DNA from: Verrucomicrobiota bacterium
GTDB taxonomy: Bacteria > Verrucomicrobiota > Lentisphaeria > Oligosphaerales > Oligosphaeraceae
Length of the DNA stretch: 64,000 bases
Direction of reading: 5' to 3'
Assembly: GCA_019136135.1 (NCBI GenBank)
Contig: JAGVUR010000209.1
Span: forward strand, 49,271 to 113,270
The notes under the pieces were generated by a model. It saw only the letters and a list, made by a program, of their open reading frames with translations, did not search any database and had not been told where the DNA came from. Below are positions 26,652-35,067 of this stretch, piece after piece (within the stretch, counting starts at the first letter, position 1; the number at the start of each line of letters is the position of its first letter). Made by a program: the position numbers and the translations under genes.

Positions 26652-27350
26652 TCAGTAGAGTTTAGGTGGTTCCGATCCGCTTCTCATGAAAGCGAGGATT
26701 TTGCTGAGGTATTTATCCGCATCTTCGATGTGCCGGCAAAACCCGCTGAACGTGGTTCCGATCGCCTCGTCGAAAATCTCCATGTCATGCAGGAGGTTCT
26801 TTGCCAGCAAGGCATGCCGTTTCGCCCTGAGTATGAGAACTGCCGGTCTTGGGTTGGTGGAATCCAGGTTTTCCTCGAAGGATTCCAGCAGCGAGGAAAG
26901 TGCCTTGCTGAGGAGATAGAGGATGCGGAGCGCGATGATCCTGTCCTTGTTCGACAGCATCAACCCATACATGTTGCACCACCCCAGGACAGAGGTCGCC
27001 AGCATCGATGCGGCAAGGTCGCTGTTTTTCTCGAATGCCTCGAATCTTTTGTCTTCCTCATTCCGCAGTGGAGCTTGACGCCTTCGGTCCTCCTCGTCTT
27101 CCTCTTCATTTTCGGGAAAGTCATCGTCGAAGTTGTCCTGGTCGTCCTCGTTCCACACGTCTTCCAGGAGCCGATCGACTGTATCTTTTCCGAATTCCTG
27201 TTCGAGTTTAGGTATGATAATGACATCGCATTCCGGGACGTCACCGTATTCCTGGACGAGTTGCAGGTACCGATGCGTGAACGCATCGACTTTGGAGAGC
27301 TCCTTTTCCTCCTGCATTTCTAGGGTATTGGCGAATTTGAGGTCTTCCAT
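26652..27350 (-). CDS. Acidic hypothetical protein in the mla operon
   Basis: This 232-residue protein matches no family I recognise. It is helical, with a highly acidic linker at about residues 85-115 (DEDDQDNFDDDFPENEEEDEEDRR) and a C-terminal helical half (LLSKALSSLLESFEENL, RHALLAKNLLHDMEIFDEAIGTTFSGF). There is no signal peptide or membrane helix. It sits between an MBL hydrolase (27 bases) and the MlaE gene (7 bases), so it is cotranscribed. A cytoplasmic accessory role in the transporter is possible but unproven. Confidence 0.65.
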   Translation of the reverse strand: MEDLKFANTLEMQEEKELSKVDAFTHRYLQLVQEYGDVPECDVIIIPKLEQEFGKDTVDRLLEDVWNEDDQDNFDDDFPENEEEDEEDRRRQAPLRNEEDKRFEAFEKNSDLAASMLATSVLGWCNMYGLMLSNKDRIIALRILYLLSKALSSLLESFEENLDSTNPRPAVLILRAKRHALLAKNLLHDMEIFDEAIGTTFSGFCRHIEDADKYLSKILAFMRSGSEPPKLY

Positions 27351-27377
27351 GTGTGTCGATCAAGCGGTGGGGCGTGG

Positions 27378-28205
27378 TTATTTTTCGATGTCGAGTCCGT
27401 CGTATCCGACCTGGATTCCCAGTGGATTGAAGAATTGCTCGTGTTCGTCATGGAGTCCGAGTCCGTTATGCGAGAAGTGGTTGACGACAACTGTCGTATT
27501 GTTGTCGACGGCTCCGATTTCCTTCAATCTATCCCTGACCTTTACGACGGCGTTTGTTCCCAGGTGTCCCCGGGAATGGTCTGCGTACTTGGGGCCCATG
27601 GTTCCTTCCAGGATGGCGATATCAAGCTTGAATTGGGCGATGGTGTTCCAAGTCACGTCGCACCACCATCCTGAGTCGTTTCCGATCAGCGCTGTTTTTC
27701 CCTTGTCATCCTGAATGATGTAGTTCAATGGTATTTCCGGATATGTCGCATGTTGTGCGAGTATCGGCGTGATGACGTAGTTTTTGTATTCCATCGGCTT
27801 GTTTGGGATTGCCAGGTGCGGGACAAGCCCGTAGGTTTCCCAATTTCCGAATTCGAATATGTTCTTGATTTTGTTCAAGGTTGTTTGGTTTCCGAAGATG
27901 TCACGGGTACGTGATACTTGCGAGTAGCCTTTTCTATGCCAGAGGAGTTCGACGGGGTTGCAGTGGTCGCTGTGCGAATGGGTATAGAAGATCGCGTCAA
28001 TCTTGAGGAGGTCGATTTCAAATTGTATGACTTGCCAGTAGGCGTCCGGTCCGAAGTCGATGAGGATATCGTCATTGAGCAGGTATGCCGTCCGTCTTCT
28101 CAGGTCTTTCCCCATTCGTTGCCGTGCGATTTTGCAGCATTCGCATTCGCAGAACAGCGCAGGCCATCCTTCTGCCGCGGCTGAACCAAGTATCTTGATT
28201 TTCAT
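27378..28205 (-). CDS. MBL-fold metal-dependent hydrolase, PhnP-like
   Basis: This 275-residue protein has the metallo-beta-lactamase metal motif HSHSDH, an upstream ILIDFGPDA strand, GNDSGWW and a C-terminal VVNHFSHNG histidine. An early cysteine cluster CECECCKIARQR matches the zinc-structural site of PhnP-type phosphodiesterases (which act on cyclic phosphate esters). The overall pattern is PhnP/PqqB-like, but there are no phosphonate or PQQ genes here. It begins 15 bases after icd. Confidence 0.8.
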   Translation of the reverse strand: MKIKILGSAAAEGWPALFCECECCKIARQRMGKDLRRRTAYLLNDDILIDFGPDAYWQVIQFEIDLLKIDAIFYTHSHSDHCNPVELLWHRKGYSQVSRTRDIFGNQTTLNKIKNIFEFGNWETYGLVPHLAIPNKPMEYKNYVITPILAQHATYPEIPLNYIIQDDKGKTALIGNDSGWWCDVTWNTIAQFKLDIAILEGTMGPKYADHSRGHLGTNAVVKVRDRLKEIGAVDNNTTVVVNHFSHNGLGLHDEHEQFFNPLGIQVGYDGLDIEK

Positions 28206-28220
28206 TTGGTGTCCGTAGGG

Positions 28221-29450
28221 TTACATGTTTTCGATGATCAGCGAGCCGAATTGCGAGCATTTGACCTTTGTTGCGTCCTGCATCAGTCTTTCGAAATCGT
28301 AGGTAACGGTTTTGTTGGCGATGGTTTTTTCCAGGCCTTTGATAATGAGGTCGGCGGCTTCCTTCCATCCCATGTACCTGAGCATCATTTCCGCGGAGAG
28401 GATCAGCGATCCTGGGTTGACCTTGTCTTGGTTGGCGTATTTAGGGGCTGTTCCGTGCGTTGCCTCGAAGACTGCGGTTCCCGTCACATAGTTGATGTTG
28501 CCGCCGGGGGCGATCCCGATGCCGCCGACGCAGGCAGCCAGCGCGTCTGAAATGTAGTCGCCGTTGAGGTTGAGCGTTGCGATGACGGAATACTCTGCGG
28601 GGCGAGTTAGGATTTGTTGGAGGAAGGCATCCGCCAGGCAATCCTTGACTGTGATGGTCGAGCCGGTCCTTGGATTCTTGAAGGAGCACCATGGGCCGCC
28701 GTCAATCAATTCCGCGCCGAATTCCTCCTGGGCGACCTGGTATCCCCATTCCCGGAAGGCGCCTTCGGTGAACTTCATGATGTTGCCCTTGTGAACCAGG
28801 GTGACAGAGGAGCGGTCGTTCTCGATGGCGTACTCGATTGCAGAACGAACCAAGCGCTGCGTCCCTTCTTTCGATACAGGCTTGACGCCAATCCCGCACT
28901 CCTCGGGGAAGCGTATCTTCGAATACATCTTCGGGAAATTCTCCGCCAGGAACGCCTCGATCTTCTTGGCTTCCTCGGAACCAGCCTTGAATTCCACGCC
29001 TGCGTAGATGTCCTCGGTGTTCTCCCGGAAGATCACCATGTCAACCTTCTCGGGATGAAGGACGGGCGAAGGAACGCCTTCGAACCAACGGACGGGCCTG
29101 AGGCAGACGTACAGGTCGCATTCCTGACGGATCGCGACGTTCAGGCTTCTGATTCCGCCGCCGATGGGAGTCGTCAATGGCCCCTTGATGCCGACAAGAT
29201 ACTGCTTGAAGGCGTCCAAGGTCTCCTGGGGAAGCCATTCGCCGGTGGTGTTGAATGCCTTTTCGCCCGCCAACACCTCTTTCCAGGCGATCTTTCGCTT
29301 GCCTGAATATGCTTTCTCAACTGCGGAGTCAACAACGCGTACCGTGGCGCGCCAAATGTCAGGTCCGGTTCCGTCGCCTTCGATAAAGGGAATGATTGGG
29401 TTGTTGCCGACCTTCAGGCCGGTCTCGGTCATCGTAATCGTTTCTGGCAT
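28221..29450 (-). CDS. icd: NADP-dependent isocitrate dehydrogenase
   Basis: This 409-residue protein follows E. coli Icd closely. It has [14 protein letters not shown] at the start, [44 protein letters not shown], the catalytic [17 protein letters not shown] and [24 protein letters not shown]. It converts isocitrate to 2-oxoglutarate and CO2 in the TCA cycle. The serine of the [10 protein letters not shown] region, which is phosphorylated in E. coli, is present. I chose the ATG at 29448-29450 with AGGAAG upstream; the longer frame to 29555 has no support. It heads the seven-gene minus-strand run. Confidence 0.95.
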   Translation of the reverse strand: MPETITMTETGLKVGNNPIIPFIEGDGTGPDIWRATVRVVDSAVEKAYSGKRKIAWKEVLAGEKAFNTTGEWLPQETLDAFKQYLVGIKGPLTTPIGGGIRSLNVAIRQECDLYVCLRPVRWFEGVPSPVLHPEKVDMVIFRENTEDIYAGVEFKAGSEEAKKIEAFLAENFPKMYSKIRFPEECGIGVKPVSKEGTQRLVRSAIEYAIENDRSSVTLVHKGNIMKFTEGAFREWGYQVAQEEFGAELIDGGPWCSFKNPRTGSTITVKDCLADAFLQQILTRPAEYSVIATLNLNGDYISDALAACVGGIGIAPGGNINYVTGTAVFEATHGTAPKYANQDKVNPGSLILSAEMMLRYMGWKEAADLIIKGLEKTIANKTVTYDFERLMQDATKVKCSQFGSLIIENM

Positions 29451-29749
29451 CGTGGTTCTTCCTGGTATTAGGGGTGTGTTCAGTTCGCCGATTCCGGCGA
29501 ATTTCGTAATCCATAAATATAAGCCGATAGGCGAAAGTTGCCACTGGATAGACACGTCGTTTGCTTTTCTTCATTCATTGCGGCAAAAGCGAAACCTTCA
29601 CGCAAATCTCCTTTGCTCGTTTATGTGTCTCAAGTGTTCCAGAGAGCACCATGGGCGGGTTGTCGGACGGGTCGAAAGGGAAAAGGTTTGGCTGCTTGCT
29701 TTTTTGTCAATAAAATCCATATAAAGTTCCAAATGTTTTGGGTGACGAA

Positions 29750-29777
29750 TTGCCAATTTACAAAAGCGTGTTATATT
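29750..29777 (+). promoter_or_regulatory. Candidate promoter of the rplY-rplI operon
   Basis: TTGCCA and TATATT are separated by 16 bases, about 75 bases before rplY. The surrounding 402-base gap (29451-29852) between the divergent icd and rplY genes is AT-rich near rplY, contains a two-unit GTCGGACGGGTCG stretch at 29662-29674, and has no gene that I can support. Confidence 0.45.
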
Positions 29778-29852
29778 TTCCTTTCGCTCAAATAATTTTA
29801 AAACATAAAAAGTTATTGTTATAGTTATTGTATTGTAAGGATTCAAGAGGTT

Positions 29853-30503
29853 ATGAGCAAGACAATTAGCATCAGTGCGACCTTGCGTGACAAGGTTGGT
29901 TCGGCGGATGCCCGTCGTTACCGTCGTGCCGGCCAGGTTCCGGTGTGTGTTTATTCCAGGGGCGAAGAGACTGTTTCCATGTTGGTCAGCGAAGCCGACG
30001 CCAAGAAAGTCCAGCACCACGCTGGTCTGCTGAGCATCGCCTGCGACAGCGGCGAGCAAATCAACGTCGTTTCGAAGGAAGTCCAAGTCCATCCTCTGAA
30101 CAACAAGATTTTGCATATGGACTTCCACGCCGTCAGGGCTGACGAAGTCTTGGTGACGACGGTTGAGATCGTTCTGGAAGGCGAGCCTGCCGGTTTGCGC
30201 CAGGGTGGTCAGTTGGAGCAGGTCTTGCGCGAGCTTGACGTTTCTTCTTTGCCTGCTGACATTCCCGAATCGATCGTTGTTGACGTGTCGGCATTGGAAT
30301 GCGACCAATCGATCCTGGTGTCCGAGATCGTCCTTCCCGAAGGCGTCGAGGCTGTGACAGACGGCGAACTCGTCGTCGCCCAAGTCCGCATCCCGAGGGC
30401 AAGCGTCGAAGAGGAAGCTGAGGCAACTGAAGGCGAAGAGGCTGAAGGCGAAGATTCTCACGGCGAAGATTCTCACCACGACAAGGCTCACCACGAAGAA
30501 TAA
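29853..30503 (+). CDS. rplY: 50S ribosomal protein L25 (Ctc-type, long form)
   Basis: This 216-residue protein is the two-domain TL5/Ctc form of L25. The N-terminal 5S-rRNA-binding domain (SISATLRDKVGSADARRYRRAGQVPVCVYS) runs to about residue 95, and the C-terminal beta domain follows (VLVTTVEIVLEGEPAGLRQGGQLEQVLRELDV, LPADIPESIVVDVSAL). The tail is an acidic, His-rich extension with GEDSH repeats. Coupling of rplY to pth is a conserved arrangement in many bacteria. The start follows an AAGAGG-type site. Confidence 0.93.
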   Translation: MSKTISISATLRDKVGSADARRYRRAGQVPVCVYSRGEETVSMLVSEADAKKVQHHAGLLSIACDSGEQINVVSKEVQVHPLNNKILHMDFHAVRADEVLVTTVEIVLEGEPAGLRQGGQLEQVLRELDVSSLPADIPESIVVDVSALECDQSILVSEIVLPEGVEAVTDGELVVAQVRIPRASVEEEAEATEGEEAEGEDSHGEDSHHDKAHHEE

Positions 30504-30589
30504 GTCCCTTTTGGGAATGATGCGAAACGGCGCGTGCCAGGAAAATCGGAAGATTGACCTGACAGGCGTCGCGATTGACAATTTAGGTG

Positions 30590-31273
30590 ATGGAAAATTC
30601 ATCGCAACCGATGTTGGAAAATCGTTCAGGGTCCGAATGCAAGCTTGTGGTTTGCCTTGGGAATCCCGGAGCGAAGTACGAATTGACTCGTCACAATGCC
30701 GGATATGGAGTGGGCGATGCCTTGCTGGCTCGGAAGGAACTTTGTTTCAAGCCGATTGGGCTGGCGGGATTACGCGGGGAACTCTGGTCCTTTGACCCTG
30801 GAGACGGGAAGGGACGGTATTTGTTGAAGCCGACCACGTACATGAACGACAGCGGCGATGCGGTGGATTTCGCGATGCGGCAGTACGGAATATCTCCCCT
30901 GGAATTGCTTGTTGTCTGCGATGACCTAGACTTGCCTCAAGGCAGGATACGGCTTAGGCCTTCAGGATCCTGCGGAGGCCAGCGCGGGGTCAAGTCCATC
31001 ATCGAGTGGCTCGGGACGGATGGATTTCCCCGTCTACGAGTCGGTATTGGGAGACCGCAGGCCAGTGACGTTGACATAATCGACTATGTTTTAGGTCGCT
31101 GGTCTTCCGCCGAACTTCAGGCAATGGAGCCTGTATTCGAGTTTGCCTCGCAATCGGTCTTGATGTGCATTCGGGACGGATTGGAGCGGGCGATGAATGC
31201 GGCGAATTCCTGGCGGGCGGACAAAGTCCAAGCCGAGCGTCAGCAAGGAGAACCAGAAATTGAGAAAGTATGA
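30590..31273 (+). CDS. pth: Peptidyl-tRNA hydrolase
   Basis: This protein of about 227 residues has the Pth motifs CLGNPGAKYELTRHNAGY (the His of TRHN is catalytic), KPTTYMNDSG, VVCDDLDLPQGRIRLR and GGQRGVKSI, where many homologues have GGHNG. It recycles peptidyl-tRNAs released from stalled ribosomes. GTG at 30587, ATG at 30590 and ATG at 30611 are all possible starts, with only a weak TTAGG before the first two. The last 14 bases overlap rpsF. Confidence 0.93.
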   Translation: MENSSQPMLENRSGSECKLVVCLGNPGAKYELTRHNAGYGVGDALLARKELCFKPIGLAGLRGELWSFDPGDGKGRYLLKPTTYMNDSGDAVDFAMRQYGISPLELLVVCDDLDLPQGRIRLRPSGSCGGQRGVKSIIEWLGTDGFPRLRVGIGRPQASDVDIIDYVLGRWSSAELQAMEPVFEFASQSVLMCIRDGLERAMNAANSWRADKVQAERQQGEPEIEKV

Positions 31274-31691
31274 AGCAGTGTTTATCTTCGACCCCCAGAA
31301 GGTCGAAGGGGATGGCAAGGCCTTTTCGGCTACCATCGAGGCGATGTTCAAGGAAATGGGTGGCACGGTTGAGCGCGTCAAGTGTCTCGACCGCAAGACA
31401 TTTGCCCGCCCGATCGGACGTCACACCATGGGCATTTACTGGGACTACGTCGTGTCGTTGCCTCCAGATGCCGTCGCGAAGGTCAAGGATCTGTATCGTT
31501 TGAACCAGACGGTCTTGCGCCTTGTCTTCTTTGCATTTGAAGATGGTCAGGACGACACCTTCTTCAATCCATCGGAAAACCGCGCGAAGCTGTTCCAGGA
31601 AGATTTCTTCGGCGATAGCTTCGACCAGGATGACCGTCCGTATCGCAGCAGCAGTTCTGGCGGCAGCAGTTCCAGCAACGAGGAAAACTAA
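31260..31691 (+). CDS. rpsF: 30S ribosomal protein S6
   Basis: This 143-residue protein opens RKYEAVFIFDPQ and contains KCLDRKTFARPIGRHTMGIYWDYVV and LYRLNQTVLRLVFF, the S6 fold. A Ser/Gly/Glu-rich tail follows the core. No ATG fits the family N-terminus. The TTG at 31260 is nine bases after a perfect AAGGAG and yields the expected MRKYEAVF start, overlapping the end of pth by 14 bases. S6 pairs with S18, whose gene lies two genes downstream. Confidence 0.9.
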   Translation: MRKYEAVFIFDPQKVEGDGKAFSATIEAMFKEMGGTVERVKCLDRKTFARPIGRHTMGIYWDYVVSLPPDAVAKVKDLYRLNQTVLRLVFFAFEDGQDDTFFNPSENRAKLFQEDFFGDSFDQDDRPYRSSSSGGSSSSNEEN

Positions 31692-31792
31692 AGAAAATGA
31701 GGTATTGTCATCGCCAGTAAAGAAGTGGCGAAGCGCTGGGGCGCTTAGTTTCGTTGGTAGTAAAATAAGTTTAGAATGGGGGGAAACAATCG

Positions 31793-32488
31793 ATGGCAAA
31801 CGGATTTAACAAAGTTATTTTGTTGGGTAATTTGACTCGCGACCCTGAGGTCAGGACAGCTGGGGCGGGTCAGGTTTGCGCTTTTGGTCTTGCGATGAAT
31901 CGCGTTTTTCGCGATGCGCGAGGTGAGAGTCGCGAGGAAACTTGTTTTGTTGACATTGAAGCTTGGGGTCGGACTGGTGAAATCGTGGCGCAGTACTGCC
32001 GCAAGGGGAGTCCTTTGCTGGTGGAAGGGCGCCTGAGATACGACCAATGGGACGATCGTGAAACAGGCAAGAAGCGGAGCCGTCTGACGGTTACCGCCGA
32101 AACTATCCAGTTGATCGGCGGTCCACGCGATGGCGCTCCCCAGGATCAAGGCTATGCAGAGGATATGGCTGGTGGACAGGCGCCGTACTATCCGCAACAA
32201 CCACAGCAAGGTGGATACTACCAGCAACCTGCACCACCCCCGCCTGCATATGGCAGAGGGCAGATGCAAGGTGGCTACTACCAGCAGCCAGGACCACAGC
32301 AACCAGCCTACATCCAGCCTGCCCCGCAGCAGCCAGGACCACAGCAACCAGCCTACATCCAGTCTGCCCCGCAGCAGCAAGCGCCTCCGCAAGCAGTTCC
32401 TCCGCAGCAGCCACCGGCGATGCCGGCTTTCCAAGCGCCCAGCGAGGATGACGGAGACGATAGCGTGGCGGATGACATGCCATTCTAA
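31793..32488 (+). CDS. ssb: Single-stranded DNA-binding protein
   Basis: This 231-residue protein has an N-terminal OB fold of about 110 residues (FNKVILLGNLTRDPEVR, FVDIEAWGRTGEIVAQYCRKGSPLLVEGRLRYDQW) and a long Pro/Gln/Tyr-rich linker. It ends in the acidic tip DDMPF, which binds replication and repair partners. The linker contains a 45-base tandem duplication (listed separately). It sits between rpsF and rpsR, as in many bacteria. A small hairpin AAGCGCTGGGGCGCTT lies in the leader at about 31730-31745. Confidence 0.95.
   Translation: MANGFNKVILLGNLTRDPEVRTAGAGQVCAFGLAMNRVFRDARGESREETCFVDIEAWGRTGEIVAQYCRKGSPLLVEGRLRYDQWDDRETGKKRSRLTVTAETIQLIGGPRDGAPQDQGYAEDMAGGQAPYYPQQPQQGGYYQQPAPPPPAYGRGQMQGGYYQQPGPQQPAYIQPAPQQPGPQQPAYIQSAPQQQAPPQAVPPQQPPAMPAFQAPSEDDGDDSVADDMPF
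32288..32377 (+). repeat. Two 45-bp tandem repeats within ssb linker
   Basis: The unit encoding PGPQQPAYIQPAPQQ is repeated once, at 32288-32332 and 32333-32377, with a C-to-T change in the second copy (Pro to Ser). It keeps the frame and lengthens the disordered linker. Confidence 0.85.
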
Positions 32489-32563
32489 TCGAAGTAACTG
32501 AAGAATTGTCGAAATCAACCCAATGCCGCGACATGGAGCGGCTGAACCCCATAAGGAAAAAGT

Positions 32564-32797
32564 ATGAAACCTGCAAATCCTCGTCGTCGTCGCCGCAAGG
32601 TCGTACGCGAAAAAGCCTGCCGTTTGTGCGAGAATCAGATTTTCCAGATTGACTTCAAGGATGTTGAGTTGTTGAACCGCTACACGACCGAAGGCGGCAA
32701 GATCCTGCCCCGTCGTATCACGGGCAACTGCTCCAAGCACCAGAAGTTGTTGGCGACTGCCGTCAAGCGCGCCCGCATTCTCGCCCTTGTTCTCTGA
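32564..32797 (+). CDS. rpsR: 30S ribosomal protein S18
   Basis: This 77-residue basic protein opens [18 protein letters not shown] and has the core [45 protein letters not shown]. The Cys pair CRLC with CSKH marks the zinc-binding form of S18. It binds with S6 to the platform of the small subunit. The ribosome site is AAGGAAAAAGT. Confidence 0.95.
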   Translation: MKPANPRRRRRKVVREKACRLCENQIFQIDFKDVELLNRYTTEGGKILPRRITGNCSKHQKLLATAVKRARILALVL

Positions 32798-32820
32798 TCA
32801 TCAACCAAGAGGAAACGCCA

Positions 32821-33276
32821 ATGTCCGTTGAACTGATACTTTTGGAAGACGTCAAGGATCTGGGGAAGATCGGTGACGAAGTACATGTTGCAGCTGGCTA
32901 TGCCCGCAACTATTTGATTCCCCACAAGTTGGCCGAGTACGTGACGCCTGGCACCCGCCGTCGCGTCGAGGCCCGCAAGTTGTTGCTTCAGAAGGAGCAC
33001 GAAGAGCGCATTTCCGTTGCGAAGTCGATGGCCGAATCGATTGCCAAGTTGAACTTGGTGATTCCCGTTCGCGCCGGCGAAGACGACAAGCTTTACGGTT
33101 CTGTCAGCAACGTTCAGATTGCCGATGCTTTGGCCAAGGAGAATATCGAGCTAGAGCGCAACGCCATCGTCATGGCGCAGCCGATTCGCGAGCTTGGTTC
33201 CTACGAAGTGGACGTCAAGCTTCATGCGGAAGTCTCTGTGAAGCTGAAGGTCATCGTCACCCGCGCTGATGCCTAA
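32821..33276 (+). CDS. rplI: 50S ribosomal protein L9
   Basis: This 151-residue protein has the L9 N-terminal domain (VELILLEDVKDLGKIGDEVHVAAGYARNYLIPHKLAEYVT), the long connecting helix and the C-terminal domain (KLYGSVSNVQIADAL, IRELGSYEVDVKLHAEV). It is the last gene of the operon. Its TAA stop forms the first three bases of the MITE-like element that follows, so the element inserted exactly at the gene end without changing the protein beyond possibly its last residues. Confidence 0.95.
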   Translation: MSVELILLEDVKDLGKIGDEVHVAAGYARNYLIPHKLAEYVTPGTRRRVEARKLLLQKEHEERISVAKSMAESIAKLNLVIPVRAGEDDKLYGSVSNVQIADALAKENIELERNAIVMAQPIRELGSYEVDVKLHAEVSVKLKVIVTRADA

Positions 33277-33433
33277 GGAGCCGTTAAAAAATAAAGTTTA
33301 CACTTCCGGTTTCTTTTGGCCGCCTTTCCCCCGTCCTGTCAGTCGCGTATGCGCATACGCTCCTTTCAGGACGGGAGAAAAACAGCTCAAAACAATTCCG
33401 GAACTGTTGCCTTAATTTTTGAACGACTCCTAA
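33274..33433. repeat. 160-bp MITE-like palindromic element, copy 2
   Basis: This copy has the same length and boundaries as that at 2042-2201 and differs at scattered positions. It keeps the central GCGTATGCGCATACGC palindrome and has a better inner stem (CCCGTCCTG with CAGGACGGG). It separates rplI from the operon terminator at 33481. Confidence 0.85.
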
Positions 33434-33480
33434 GTCACGGGTTGACTCCAACCTGTACAATTGTACAACTAGGTAAGCTC

Positions 33481-33525
33481 AAAGCGTTTTGGTCGCCCCG
33501 AAAAAGCCTCCAAAACGCTTTTTTG
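33481..33525 (+). terminator. Rho-independent terminator of the rplY-rplI operon
   Basis: AAGCGTTTTGG pairs with CCAAAACGCTT and is followed by a run of T. A 14-base palindrome TGTACAATTGTACA lies just upstream at 33454-33467. dnaB begins 40 bases later. Confidence 0.88.
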
Positions 33526-33564
33526 TCTTTTGAAAGAAACAATGAATTTTGGGGAGAATTAGTA

Positions 33565-34995
33565 ATGAGCGAGATGCCCTCTGTAACAGCGTCGATGTTG
33601 AATTTGGATCGTCCGAAGCCTCACAACGAGGATGCAGAGGTGGCGGTATTGGGCGGAATGATGCTTTCCATGGAGGCTGCTTCCATAGCCATCACGGGCT
33701 TGCGCATGGAGAATGCGTTTTATCGTCCAGCCAACCAGGCGATCTTCAATGCGATGGTTGAGTTGTCTTCCGGGAAGGGCGACATATCGTTGGATCCGAT
33801 TGTCATTGCCGATCATCTGGATCGCGCCGGCAAGCTGGAGGACGTTGGCGGCAGGGCGTACCTTTTGCAGTTGCTGGATTCTGTGCCCACGGCGGCCAAC
33901 ATTGAATTTTACGTTGACATTGTCAAGCAGAATGCGATATTGCGGCACATCATTGCCACATGTACCGAGACGATACAACGATGCTACAGCGGTGCCGAGG
34001 ATGTCCATGCGCTACTGGAACTTATAGAGCAGAAGATCTTCGAAATGACCAGCATGAACGAAACGAAGGATCTCCAGACGATTCAGCCTCTGGCGCTGGA
34101 AGCGCTCAATTACCTCGAAAAACTCACCATGGGTGATGCCGATGTGCATGGATTGAAAACGGGATTTGACTTCGACAAGATGATTACGGGATTGAAACCC
34201 GGCGAAATGTTTGTCCTGGCGGCGCGACCGAGCATCGGAAAGACAGCGCTTGCCCTGAACATGGCAAGCAACATCGCCTTGAATCCAAGCCACAAGGCAG
34301 CCGTCGGCATCTTCAGCTTGGAAATGCCCGCCTTGGCACTCGTGCTCAGAATGATCTGCAGCCTGTCAAGAGTCGGCTTGTCCGAATTCAAGAACGGTGC
34401 GATTGCCAAGCCCAAGTGGCAGGCGATGATGAATGCGGCAAGCGAACTGAACAAGGCGCAATTCGTCATCGACGATACCGGCGCCATCGATATCCTCGAA
34501 CTTCGGGCCAAGGCCAGGAGAATGAAAAGCAAGCACAACGTAGAAGTGATTTTCGTTGACTACCTCCAGCTTATCCGTGCGCATACCAAAAGCAATGCCA
34601 GCCGGGAAAACGAAGTCTCGATGATTTCCGGCTCGCTCAAGGCGATGGCCAAGGAACTCAATATTCCAGTGGTTGTCCTGGCACAATTGAATCGCCAGGC
34701 CGAGCAGGGCGAAAAGCCCAAGTTGAGCCAACTCCGTGAATCGGGCGCCATCGAACAGGACGCGGACGTGGTCGCGCTGCTCCATCGCGAACGGGAAAAA
34801 CAACAAGAACAAAGAGACGGCGACAATGCGGGACTTCCCTCTGAAATCATTATCGCAAAAAACAGAAACGGAGCGACGGGTAAATCTGATTTGCTCTTCT
34901 TCCCGAGATATACGCGATTTGAAAACAAGGGAAATGCAGGAGTCGAAGACATGCCCGAAGCCGAAGGCAAGCCTGAAGAAACAAGCGAATTCTAA
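33565..34995 (+). CDS. dnaB: Replicative DNA helicase DnaB
   Basis: This 476-residue protein has the N-terminal DnaB domain (PHNEDAEVAVLGGMMLS, SLDPIVIADHLDRAGKLEDVGGRAYLLQLLDSVPTAANIEFY). A linker follows, then the RecA-like core with Walker A RPSIGKTALALN, FSLEM, Walker B VIFVDYLQLI, the VLAQLNRQ motif and the DADVVALLHRE arginine region. It unwinds DNA at the fork. GGGGAG is eight bases before the ATG at 33565; the frame is open upstream through the repeat, but that part is not plausible protein. rplI-dnaB is a common neighbourhood. Confidence 0.95.
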   Translation: MSEMPSVTASMLNLDRPKPHNEDAEVAVLGGMMLSMEAASIAITGLRMENAFYRPANQAIFNAMVELSSGKGDISLDPIVIADHLDRAGKLEDVGGRAYLLQLLDSVPTAANIEFYVDIVKQNAILRHIIATCTETIQRCYSGAEDVHALLELIEQKIFEMTSMNETKDLQTIQPLALEALNYLEKLTMGDADVHGLKTGFDFDKMITGLKPGEMFVLAARPSIGKTALALNMASNIALNPSHKAAVGIFSLEMPALALVLRMICSLSRVGLSEFKNGAIAKPKWQAMMNAASELNKAQFVIDDTGAIDILELRAKARRMKSKHNVEVIFVDYLQLIRAHTKSNASRENEVSMISGSLKAMAKELNIPVVVLAQLNRQAEQGEKPKLSQLRESGAIEQDADVVALLHREREKQQEQRDGDNAGLPSEIIIAKNRNGATGKSDLLFFPRYTRFENKGNAGVEDMPEAEGKPEETSEF

Positions 34996-35028
34996 GGAAC
35001 TGTTCAACCTAATAAAGCAGTTGATGCT

Positions 35029-35067
35029 AAACTAGGCACGGGCACCCAGGGTGCCCGTGCCTAGTTT
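35029..35067. repeat. Perfect 19-bp-arm palindrome (REP-like/possible terminator)
   Basis: AAACTAGGCACGGGCACCC and its exact reverse complement flank a single A. It stands 34 bases after dnaB and may end its transcript. The core CGGGCACCC-GGGTGC matches the repeat family at 42696, 54144 and 54634. Confidence 0.8.

Noticed and set aside
33442..33469. Promoter TTGACT-16-TACAAC for dnaB
   Set aside because: The strong terminator at 33481-33525 lies between it and dnaB, so it would be cut off; the match is also partial.
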